Shown here: positions 22,526 through 33,200 of the stretch, piece after piece
Layout: every line of letters starts with the position of its first letter
Numbering within the stretch: position 1 is the stretch's first letter
NCBI GenBank assembly: GCA_964019415.1
Contig: OZ025873.1
Coordinates: forward strand, 4,983,677-5,047,676
Direction: 5' to 3'
Length of the DNA: 64,000 bases
Source of the DNA: Ianthella basta
Taxonomy: Eukaryota > Porifera > Demospongiae > Verongiida > Ianthellidae
Program-made: the position numbers and the translations under genes
Notes under the pieces: model-generated
Seen by the model: the letters and a program-made list of their open reading frames with translations, nothing else
Databases searched by the model: none
Told to the model about the DNA's origin: nothing

Positions 22526-24645
22526 AAAGTTGCACCGATATGGTTTTTAACCGATTATCCGATTTCCAATTTTTCAGTGCTGATACCGAACCGATATTCC
22601 GATTTTCAGACAACTTCACTGTAGTATGACTCAAAGACAGGCATGCATGCATTCTCAATCACGCATGCAAATACAGAAGAAATAATGGAAAGTTGGAAAC
22701 AATACAACATGCAATAGCTTCATCAGCACTTGTGTTTGATAAGATTATAGTTACTCTTAATGAAGAGTAGAGTCTCAGCTCTTTCAGGTGCCAGTCTGTT
22801 TCGCTTGTCAGCATACACATCACCAGCCAGAGAAAATAACCTCACCGAGGGGACAGATTTAGGTGGGACACAAAGATACTTCTGTGCAAGATTTGCCAGA
22901 GATGGGAAGTGATTTTGGTTGTTTGCCCACCAAGTCAGGTATTCACTTCCCTTGTGGAATTCAATCAGGGGCTCACTCAGATACAAGGCAACTTCATTCC
23001 CAGAATCATTATGGACAGAGGCTAGTGCTTCTTCCAATATTTCTGAAAAGCATTCCAACAAGGCAGTGCGTGGACACTTTGGTGGTGGCGCCACTGAATC
23101 TGTCTCTGTTCTGTTTTGTTCAACTGAACTCAGTGCTGACACTTTCTGCTGAAGAAGTTCCCGAGCATCTGCTTGTGCTTGAACACTAGTGAAACACTTG
23201 TCCTTGAAGCGGGGATCCAGAATACTGCTTAGTACCAGGCACTCATGAGATTCAACATTTCCATACCTTCGCCGCAGAGACTTCAGCATCTATCTCTTCA
23301 TTCCTTGTACCCCATCATCATCATGGTGCTTCTCCAAGCACTTGGTCAGCATGCGGATGTATGGCAGTACCAGCGACACTGATGCAGTATCTGATGATAA
23401 GGACCTTGTGATCTCCTCCACAGGAGAAAGAGCAGCTACAACCTTGTTGGCAAGATCCAGTTGGTGAGATGACAACTGAGCAATGTCGTGCTTTTTTGCA
23501 TAGGCAGCAAGGGCCACCTTTTGCTCGATTACTGACTGGATCATGTAGAGCAATGAATTCCACCGGATTGGCTTATCTTGTTTTAGGCGATGTTGTGGCA
23601 ATCCAAGGTTCTGCTGAATTTCCTTCAAGCTGCAATAAGCAAGCGAAGAATGTTTGAAATGTCCAACAATTTTGCGACAAGCGGCAAGTAACCCAGTTAC
23701 TGCACGCTGAGAAAGAACACCATCATGCACAACAAGCTGCAAAGTGTGTGCAACACAGCCTATCGCTGGCAGAACTGCATCCCTCATGGCTTTCACCATG
23801 TTTACTCCATTGTCTCGAAGCACTAGGTGCACCTTGTCACTCGGGATTTCCCAGGAAGCCAGCATCTGTGTAAGCCTTTCTGCTAAGTATGTACCAGTGT
23901 GGGACTCTTCCAGTAGCTGAGTGTGGAGCACAGCTGTTTTCTTTGTGAAGCTGTCTGTCAACCAGTGAGCTGTTAGGCTGAGCAGAGAGTCATTGCTGAC
24001 ATTTGTGGTCCACACGTCTGTTGTGAAGCTGCAATGGGCCACATCATCAATCTCCTTCTTCAACTCAGCCTTCAGTTCTGTGAACATTCCCGAGATGATA
24101 CATTCGGTGAAATATTTTCTGCTTGGCAACGTGTATCTTGGTTCCAATTCTTTTATCAGCTGCTTGAAGCCCTGGTCCTCAACCACAGAGAACGGCTGAC
24201 AATTAAGTGCTATCATCTCGCCTATTCTTCTGTGAATACGCTGTGCGCGAGCATCATTAATATCCCAGACTCGTACGTGATCTCCACTTTCTCGAAGGGG
24301 CATTTGTCGGAAAGGTGCTGGACTACTTGATGAAGTCACAGCATTCTGCGCCTCAACCTTTTGCTGGAACTCTATATGCAGTTGAGTGTGCTTGACCCTC
24401 AAATGCTGCACCAAATTCGTAGTCCCATAGCTCTTGGAATTCTTGTCGCCGTGCTTTACCTTCTTCTTGCAGGCCTGGCACACTGCAAAGTTGGGGTCCT
24501 CGGTGATAGTGAAATAGTCCCACGCTGGTGACTTCCTCCTTCCTGGTGATTCCATGCGCAGCTAAGTAGATCCAGAACAAACCGACGATTCACAACAATG
24601 TACAAACACTCGCTGTAACACTTCACTTGCAAACGTCACGTGCTC
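22526..24645 (-). mobile_element. hAT-family DNA transposon, 5' end lost in the gap
   Basis: The transposase gene is read on the minus strand. Beyond its stop, 22528-22610 contains GTTGCACCGATATGG and repeated ACCGAT-ATCCGATTT motifs, which I take as the 3' terminal/subterminal repeats typical of hAT elements. The matching 5' terminus is not seen before the N run at 24646, so element length and the 8-bp target duplication cannot be confirmed. Confidence 0.7.
22723..24555 (-). pseudogene. hAT (ZBED-type) transposase with one in-frame TAG
   Basis: Reading starts at 24555 and runs 421 codons to TAG (23290-23292), then continues in the same frame for 188 codons. The N-terminal BED zinc finger shows W12-D-Y-F, C26-x2-C29 and H51-x4-H56. 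The core has TTDVWTT and LRDNGVNMVKAM around the expected catalytic Asp residues, and IGCVAHTLQLVV. The C-terminal dimerisation region shows YLTWWANNQNHFPSLA and VRLFSLAGDV. This is the order and length (about 610 codons) of Ac/ZBED1-like transposases, which cut and paste the element. The single stop means it is either recently inactivated, a sequencing error, or read through. It lies in opposite orientation to the microexon chain. Confidence 0.85.
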
Positions 24646-24845
24646 NNNNNNNNNNNNNNNNNNNNNNNNNNNNNNNNNNNNNNNNNNNNNNNNNNNNNNN
24701 NNNNNNNNNNNNNNNNNNNNNNNNNNNNNNNNNNNNNNNNNNNNNNNNNNNNNNNNNNNNNNNNNNNNNNNNNNNNNNNNNNNNNNNNNNNNNNNNNNNN
24801 NNNNNNNNNNNNNNNNNNNNNNNNNNNNNNNNNNNNNNNNNNNNN
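24646..24845. other. Assembly gap of exactly 200 N
   Basis: A run of 200 undetermined bases, the usual placeholder between contigs joined by scaffolding. True size is unknown. It separates the hAT element from a truncated beta-helix gene, so the join and the order here should be treated with caution. Confidence 0.98.
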
Positions 24846-25259
24846 TTTAAATGTAACTGTTGTTCCATTCAGGCACTGGATTATGGGTCGATCAATGGCA
24901 CATTCCCCCTCCAACTTTAGAGCAAAAGGCTCTTTTTGAATGCTTTGAAATGTATTTGGTGGTACATGATATGTCTGGAGTGCATGAATACCACACATAA
25001 CTCTGATGGATGTGCTGTTCAGAGCATTCCATAGAGCATACTGCAGTGACCTGCATGACCTGCTAGGAGGTGGCTGTGCCATCAGTGCACCTACTGGTGT
25101 GTGGTGTATGCATTGAGGACCATCCTCTCCCTTGGTGTCAACCCACATGACTCTGTCACTCCTGACAACTGTCACTAGGCAGCCCAGCACGGTCCACAGC
25201 AGGAACCAACCTGACAGCCTGTGAAGGACTTGTGGTTGCCCCATTTCAACCCGAGCCAA
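24846..25259 (-). CDS. N-terminal fragment of a beta-helix membrane protein (paralogue of 30230-35203), truncated at the gap
   Basis: From Met at 25259 (or the internal Met at 25244) the frame runs about 138 codons into the N run. A hydrophobic signal peptide (FLLWTVLGCLVTVV) is followed by SDRVMWVDTKGEDGPQ, a stretch nearly identical to the 1657-aa protein at 30230-35203, then a more divergent beta-helix start ending LNGTTVTFK. The 5' flank is also related, e.g. GCTAGCAGTGTAT in both. The remaining roughly 1500 codons are not on the other side of the gap, where a hAT element lies, so this copy is broken, misassembled, or continues inside the unsequenced gap. Confidence 0.75.
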
Positions 25260-25797
25260 TAGTTACGGATTGTAGTGAAAACGTACTTGATGCAGTCGCT
25301 AGCAGTGTATTTGCTGCTTCTTATATGAAGTATTGATCTGGAAAAGGATTCAGAATGTAATTAATGGCATTCTTGCTATTTTGCTTACATTGTATGCCTT
25401 CTTCCTCAAGGATGCATGTTAACTTACATTCTTTCAAAGGGTGTATACTTGTAAAGGTACTTTGTTTCTTGTCCTGAGGACGTGCTGAATCTTTTGTCAA
25501 CTTGCCAACAGATTCTCCTCTAGCTGAATGCCTCCTAGCTGTCTGAACATATATAGCATTTTGTACTAGAAACTCTGTTGCAGCAACACCACATATGGAA
25601 TGATAATATTATTGTTTTACATACCAAATCAACTCTATCAACAGCTAAACTGAAATACTAATAGAACAAACTTGAAACTACACAAATATGTGTGATATGT
25701 GTTAACACTATAATGCTGACAATAACAGATTGACTACTCTTAAGCTTGTTACACTCAAAATGTTCCATGTACTTACACTCCATGCAATAATAGTTCT
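25260..25797. promoter_or_regulatory. 5' flank of the truncated beta-helix gene
   Basis: Sequence upstream of the start resembles the flank of the intact paralogue (35204-35290): shared GCTAGCAGTGTAT and CTTCTTAT-TGAAG blocks. This indicates that the promoter region was duplicated with the gene. No individual site is assigned. Confidence 0.4.
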
Positions 25798-27150
25798 AAG
25801 TTAAAGAGCAAGGTTTATGAGTCAGGTGTGTATCTACGCATGATGTGATGATTTAATTTATAAAGTCCCAAGTCATGACACAATGGTTTGGTGAGGGCTG
25901 GAACAGACCATGCAGCACTTACACCCTAATGTGGAGTTTTAGTCATCCCTCATGTATACAGACAGTGGCCTAGCTACCAAGCAGTTTGGAAGCTGAAGGC
26001 CATGCATGCCATCAATGCCAGTGCAGAACATTGGCTGTCTCAACTTGTACAGCAGGCGAGATGCTTTCTGCAACCACTGATCAAATCACACATGCAATAC
26101 AAGGTCCCATCTATTTGGTGCATATCTTCTAATCCTCACCAACTCATTGTGACTTATGCTCACTAGATGGTTCATAGATGGCTACTGTGCATATGTGCGA
26201 ACAGAGGAAAACCTTAACTTGTGCAATGTTGGTTGTTAAGTTGCTGCAGCAAGCAGTTTGTAAGCAAAATTAATTATAGTGGAACTTTATACCAATATTT
26301 ACTCATGAACTCAGGAGTTTTGATAGGTCTGCAATGATTGTGTTCCTTTGTGAATAATCCCAAGTTATTGCATCGATCTACTGCCACCACTGTAAGTCAC
26401 ACTGTACGAGTGTTGCTTATTACCATAACACAATTTGAATTGATGGGATAGCAGATAAACTTTGCACATGTTACTTTCTGAATCAGAGGGAAAGTTTTAT
26501 ATATGCCAAGAGTGTTCGTTTAAGCCACACTGATGCACACATTACTTTTGCACTGTTTAGAGACGAGCCAGTGCTCTCTCATGCAGTCACCTTTGACCAA
26601 CATACACTTGTCACATGCTACATAGGAATGTTTTGATAAGAACCTGTTTTGGACGTTCACCTGGTCACGTTCATTTACGAAACTGATAGCAAACAAATCT
26701 CATATGGTTAAGTGGGGGAAAACACAACACACTTCATGATTGTAACTGTCACACCACACCGTAAGCTTGCAATGTTAGGCAGAGGTTTCAACTTCACTTA
26801 TTATATTATACTCTTGCAATCCCTATGAAGCAGCCATATAACATTATTCAAAGAAAAGATTTCACTGCCTACCAGTTATAGTCTTATTATGCATGTATAC
26901 CATACTCAATCCATACTGACGGCTGGAATGCACTTGGGATACTCTTGTTTGCAAACTTCATATTTATGCATTGAGGTTGAGCAACTGTTTTTCCCATAGG
27001 ATATGATTCCTAATTACCATCTAGGAGAGCCTTAAACCCAGCAAATATACAATCCTACTCCTCCAGATACATGCAGTATAGCATCATGCAGCACTCCCAT
27101 TCTGGACATTATGCAAAGTCAGTCACAAAAGCAGTTTGGTAGTTTGGTAT
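25798..27150. repeat. 1.4-kb tandem duplication, copy 1
   Basis: Begins TTAAAGAGCAAGGTTTATGAG and ends near GCAAAGTCAGTCACAAA. It is nearly identical to copy 2 at 27197-28500, with scattered substitutions and short indels; spacing between equivalent positions is about 1.4 kb. No open frame is conserved, so it is non-coding duplicated flank. Confidence 0.85.
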
Positions 27151-27196
27151 AGACTATATTACTATATATGACTATATTTGGTATAAACTTAAAAAC

Positions 27197-28500
27197 TAAG
27201 TTAAAGAGCAAGCTTTATGAGTCAGGTGTGTGTCTACACATGATGTAATGATTTAATTTATAAAGTCCCAAGTCATGACACAATGGTTTGGTGAGGGCTG
27301 GAACAGACCATGCAGCACTTACACCCTAATGTGGAGTTTTAGTCATCCCTCATGTATACAGACAGTGGCCTAGCTACCAAGCAGTTTGGAAGCTGAAGGC
27401 CATGCATGCCATCAATGCCAGTGCAGAACATTGGCTGCCTCACCTTGTACAGCAGGCGAGATGCTTTCTGCAACCACTGATCAAATCACACATGCAATAC
27501 AAGGTCCCATCTATTTGTGCATATCTTCTAATCCTCACCAACTCATTGTGACTTGTGCTCACTAGATGGTTCATAGCTGGCTACTGTGCATATGTGCGAA
27601 CAGAGGTGCAATGTTGGTTGTTAAGTTGCTGCAGCAAGCAGTTTGCATGCAAATTATAGTGGAATTTTATACCAACATTTACTCATGGACTCAGAAGTTT
27701 TGATCGATCTGCAGTTCCTTTGTGAATAATCCCAAGTTATTGCATCAATCTACTGCCACCATTGTAAGTCACACTGTACGAGTGTTGCTATGGCAATTAC
27801 CATAACACAATTTGAAATGATGGGATAGCAGATAAACTTTGTACATGTCACTTTCCCAATCAGAGGGAAAGTTTTGTATATGCCAAGGGTGATTATTTAA
27901 GCCGCACTGATGCACACATCACTTTTGCACTGTTTAGAGACGAGCCAGTGCTCTCTCATGCAGTCACCTTTGACCAACATACACTTGTCACATGCTACAT
28001 AGCAATGTTTTGATAAGAACCTGTTTTGGACGTCCACCTGGTCACGTTCATTTACGAAACTGATAGCAAACAAATCTCATATGGTTAAGTGGGGGAAACA
28101 CAACACATTTCATGATTGTAACTGTCACACCACACCGTAAGCTTGCAATGTTAGGCAGAGGTTTCAACTTCATTTATCATATTATCTTCTTGCAGTCCCT
28201 ATGAACCAGCCATATAACATTATTCAAAGAAAAGATTTCACTGCCTACCAGTTATAGGCTTATTTACCATACTCAATTCATACTGACAGCTGGAATGCAC
28301 TTGGGATACACTTGTTTGCAAACTTCATATTTATGCATTGAGGTTGAGCAACTGTTTTCCCTTAGATATGATTCCTGATTACCATCTAGGAGAGCCATAA
28401 ACCCAGCAAATATACAATCCTACTCCTCCAGATACATGCAGTATAGCATCATGCAGCACTCCCATTCTGGACATTATGCAAAGTCAGTCATAAAGTTTGG
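27197..28500. repeat. 1.4-kb tandem duplication, copy 2
   Basis: Starts TTAAAGAGCAAGCTTTATGAG and follows copy 1 base for base apart from small changes and deletions (for example part of the AACTTGTGCAATG segment). A diverged segment of the same sequence occurs at about 35770-35905, upstream of the intact beta-helix gene. Confidence 0.85.
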
Positions 28501-29141
28501 TATGGACCAGTGTTACTTGATGTTGGTACACCCAGGCTGACGTGGAGGGTTTGTAGATATCCCTCATACCTCTCCCCAGTTGATTGAGTGCTATACTTGG
28601 CACTCTCTGGTGGTCTAAGATGTAGTGAATTTTTACATACCAGACTGCACACTCCTATATAATACAAGTACGCCAGCTAAGAGAAATGACACAAGGTTGC
28701 ATGTAAACATTTAAGCATTGTAAACATTAATATTTATCTATCTGTAATTAACCAATCACTGTGATAAGGATATGTTACCTATAGAAATTTGGATGGGCTC
28801 TATTTGGAATAATGAATACATGCTAAAACTAGTTAAATAGATATACTTTTAGTTTGAACTGACAATGTATTACCGCTTATACATCAAGTAACAAAGGTGT
28901 AGGTAGCATACAAAGTCAGCATTTAGTTAATTACAAAACAGACTGAATGCATAGTGGAATAAAAGTATACATTGTCACTGTCTGCATTTTCTGTACTTAA
29001 TTGCCTGCCTCCCTTCAACCGTGCAACAACACCGTGGCCACAGTGAACCTGCCACGGCCAAGTACCTTTGACTTGCTGAATAGCTCAGTGTACTCAATGC
29101 CTTAATGAAAGTGATGTTCAGTTTGGTGAACAGACCTCACC
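28501..29141. other. Stretch with nothing recognised
   Basis: AT-rich non-coding sequence between the tandem duplication and the MITE at 29142. Confidence 0.5.
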
Positions 29142-29649
29142 TACCGTATATGTTCGTATAGAGGCCGGGTCCGAATTGAAGCCGGGTCTGGAATTCACTT
29201 ACTGGCACTCTTCAGCAACTGAGGTGCACGCTTTAGGTACGAATCGAACTCAGTGCGACGCATAGTGACTTACTGAAGTTCCCGCTGCAGTAGCAATGTC
29301 CAAGTCTGTAGAGAAGCGCACCGCGTAGCTAATTCTTCCTGCCGCTAAAGGTAGCTATGGAGCGAACGTAGGGGAGCCACGAAAGAAGTCGATGTGAGGG
29401 AGATGGGAGTCGTTGGATGAGACCGAAGTGCGAGCTTGACGACTTCTGAGAACTGTCGCCTTCTCAGCGCGTGCGGATCGACGACAGCCATGATGGCTTA
29501 TCAGAGATTTTATATAGGAAATATGGCCAGGAATCTGTTCATTTTTAATAGAGGCCGGGCTCAAATAGAAGCCGGGCTCGAATAGAGGCCGGGTCAAAAA
29601 CCTTTTGAAAGAAATGGAGACCCGGGCCTCTATTCGGACAAATACGGTA
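29142..29649. mobile_element. About 508-bp MITE with TACCGTAT ends and AGAGGCCGGG repeats
   Basis: Left TACCGTATATGTTCG-TATAGAGGCCGGGT pairs with the right end, whose reverse complement reads TACCGTATTTGTCCGAATAGAGGCCCGGGT. Both ends carry tandem ATAGAGGCCGGGTC/GAAGCCGGG motifs. No transposase. The exact boundary and target duplication are uncertain because the end is itself near-palindromic. Confidence 0.6.
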
Positions 29650-30229
29650 TATATGCAGCCATTGACAAGCTACTCGACTTCCACTTTAATATGAATGTGA
29701 ACTAGTGGGAATTGAACTGCAAACAAATTCTTGAAATTGTGCATGCAATTGATTATCGATCCATTCACAGTAACAAGGCATAACAGAGCTGCTAACGTTG
29801 CATTGACAGTGTTCATTGCTGTTCAACAATCAACCTCCTATTTGTTCTTTTTCAGGGAAGTATTTGACTATTCTGGTGCCTTGCTACAATTAATGCAGCA
29901 TTGCAATGCACCAATCCAAAGGCCTAGGTCATGCATGTGCTGATCATAGCAACAAATTTGATTATATCTAGTACTCCTTCTTTGAACATTAAATGGGATT
30001 CACACACTGATTTGACATGCAGTCAAATTAGTTAGAATAATTTCATTCTGAGTTCGGTCATCAGTGTGCAATAATAGCTAGTGCAACATAACACTTGCAA
30101 CTGCCATATATAGTTATGCTTCATCATCTATACTAGCTATAGTCTATAGGTACACATTTGTAATGCCATTTGAAGTGTCTCAAACGTATCAAGTTATCTG
30201 GTAATCAAAAATTTATGTGTAATTGTAAG
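29650..30229. other. 3' flank of the beta-helix gene, nothing recognised
   Basis: No canonical AATAAA was found on the minus strand close to the stop at 30230; the frame at 29731-29943 has no support. Confidence 0.5.
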
Positions 30230-33200
30230 TTACAATTCATCAGTGTGAGAGACAGTCTCTGTGTCTTCATCTGTTGAAGTAGGCAGTCCAGCTCTCAGTT
30301 CTGTTATATTGACCAGGTTCCCAAGCCTGGCTGCTGGATCTTCTAGCAATGGCTCTTCATTATCCTCAGTATCCACCTTCTTCTTCCAGCAGCATCTCCA
30401 CTGATTACACTTTAACTTCACATACACCTTCCTTCCAAAGATAATTGCGGGATAAAGGAGGGGTAGATAGATGAGGATCATCCGAACAGAAGCATAGAAC
30501 AGCTTCAATGCAGTGTGTGTGTTACTGTCCATGATCTGCTCACTCAAGAGAAGGATGAGCACCATGTTGCCCAAGATGGCTGTGTCCAAGATATTCAGGC
30601 TGTCTGAGTTGTATGGTCGGAGAATGGCAATGAGCAATAGCAGTGCCTCAGTGAGGATGAGTTGTATACGGAGGGCATCTTCTGCCCTTGGTATGAACAC
30701 AGCAGCTAGAAGCTGAATGATGCGATGAAAGAGATAGAGTGAAGAGAAGCTCCTGTAACGTTCTTTGTAGCAACCTTGAAAGACATTGACAAAATGGTAT
30801 ATCCATCTGTCAGTGTAGATATTGCTGCAGAATGTCTGCATCCTCTGTAGCTTCCTCAATGGTGGCACAGCTATGATGAGCCTGCCAAACAACTGAGGCA
30901 TAATGGGAAGAGTGAGGACAAGAAAGGAAGGCAGAAGGACAAACACTAGCAGTATGATAATGGCTGGTATGAAGTAGGCAATGTGTTGAATGGAGCCATA
31001 GGGCACAGAGCCCTGCCACCACACCACCATCCTCTTCTCTCCATCCTCCCCTGTGATGGTCTGGTTGACAAGGATGTATGAGGAGCTGACCAAGAAGCGA
31101 GTGAAGCCAAAAATGACAAAAGCAGGAAGTGCTCTGTCATAAGACATGCCATCAGAGTACTTTGCCTTCCATCGTCTCATCCGCCTGAGGCACTGGTCCA
31201 CTCGGTGACAGCATATCCACTTCTCTGCAGACCTCTCCAGAACAATGAGTGTGATGGCCACTATCAGTGGGAAGAGTCCAATGGAGTAGTGCAACAAGAG
31301 TGTCTGTAACAGTGTGAGGTGCGAGTGTGGAATGAGACAGTAAGGAGGTAGAAGCACTCCAAAGAAGTCCAAGTTCCACACTCCATACAGAAATCGGTAT
31401 ATCTTGACAAATGCAATATGCACTGGTCCTAACTCAGCATCACCCCTGATACTGGAGAAAGCAAGGAGTTGTGCAAACAGAAGGAAAGAGTTGAATCTTC
31501 CTGACACCAAGTCAATGTTGAACAGCATCACAATGAACATGACAACCAGCATGGGCACCCACTCACTGAGGATCCAAACAATAAGTCCCACTGCGCTGAG
31601 ACCATCCTGACAACTGGTGCACACTGGTCTCATTCCATTGAAGTTCACTGCAATACTATTCTCTTCAAGGCAGTCCCCACAGAGTAGGCCTTTACGGTTT
31701 GATCCACCACAGACTATTTCTTCTAGTAGTTCCCTGGAGTTGTTATTAAGAAGAGTGGATTGTTGTGTTTGACAGTAACCTGGTGGGCAAAGGGCAGTAT
31801 AGAACTTCTGTCCTTCACAGCTATGTTGGTCATCAGATGGCAGATACCCAGCCCAATGGTCTCCCTGCAGCACAGCGCCAATGTTGTTTGGGTCAGTTTC
31901 ATTGCAGTCTTCTATCCCCAGTACTGTAGGCATTCCACAGTGACATGATCCCATGTCTCCAGACCCTATTCTGTATACGTAGCCAGGTGGGCAGCACTGG
32001 AGCTCAATGTTCATTAGTAACAGTAGGTTGTTATTGTCCACTGACTGAAGGGCGAGTTGTGGAACCGCAGTATATTTTCCTGTGGTATTGCTTTGGTTGG
32101 TAGAGGAGATGTAGTTAGTCGTGCTATGCTTTAGGGGAATGCCATGTAGAATAACTGTAAAATCAGATGTGTACTTTGAGAAAGGGTTGAGCTGGACATC
32201 AGCTGTGGGCTCTTCTGTGATAATTTGCACGGTGAATACTGTACTGGCTGCATTTCCAAGCTTATCATAGGCATGCTTATGAGAAAGCTGTTTCTGCTTA
32301 CCTGGAATGAACTTGACAGTGATAGGGTTGTCTGAATCAACAGGTCCACCATCCACATGATCTGGGTGGGATGCTACTAGTGGAAGTGTATGAATGGAAG
32401 TGTTGTGACTGCCATTACATTGTGGGTAAATGATGCCATCTACAATGCATACTTGGCGGTCATGTAACATATTAGCTCTCTGAAGATTTAGAACTCTGAA
32501 ATAAGTGATATTTGGTGGATTTTGGGGTCCAAGGAAATTCAGTATCAAATTGTTGCCAAAGCAGTTTTCAGCTTCACTGATGTAAACCGACTGTCCTTCA
32601 TGTTTTGCTGAGTTATTCTGGAACCAGATGCCATTAAAGTCTAGTGACACATTCTGTCCATGTTCATACTGAAAGAAGCAATTTACACGAGGTACTGCGT
32701 GTGTTACTGAATGTATGTAAAGGGCACCTCCTCGCTGGAAAGCATAGTTATTAGTCAGCCACAACATTGATTGAGTGGAAATACGTATGTAGCTTTCACC
32801 ATACAAAGCAATTCCCCCTCCACGTGAAGCAACACAATTGCTAAAATCTGTCATTGAGTAAGGTTTCAAAATGATTTCTGAATCAACTGCTAGTAGTCCT
32901 TGGGAAGTTGCCCCACAATAGAAGTTCCCTTGAAGCCGAATTTGTACTGATATGAGGAGAACCAAGCTTGTATTGGCCTTTATTTGAAAGAAAGGGTTAA
33001 TCTGTTTCTGCATGATTTCCAATACATTCTGTTCAACAGCTTGCGATATCCTCATTACTTCATGAGTAGTAGGGATGTCATATTCCATAGAAGCATTACT
33101 GGGATCTTCAAAAAGCAGCGACAAATTCTTGAGTGGTGTGGCAACAAATTCATCAAACTTAGCAGCATTTGTGTAAATGCATTTGGTTTTAATTGCAATG

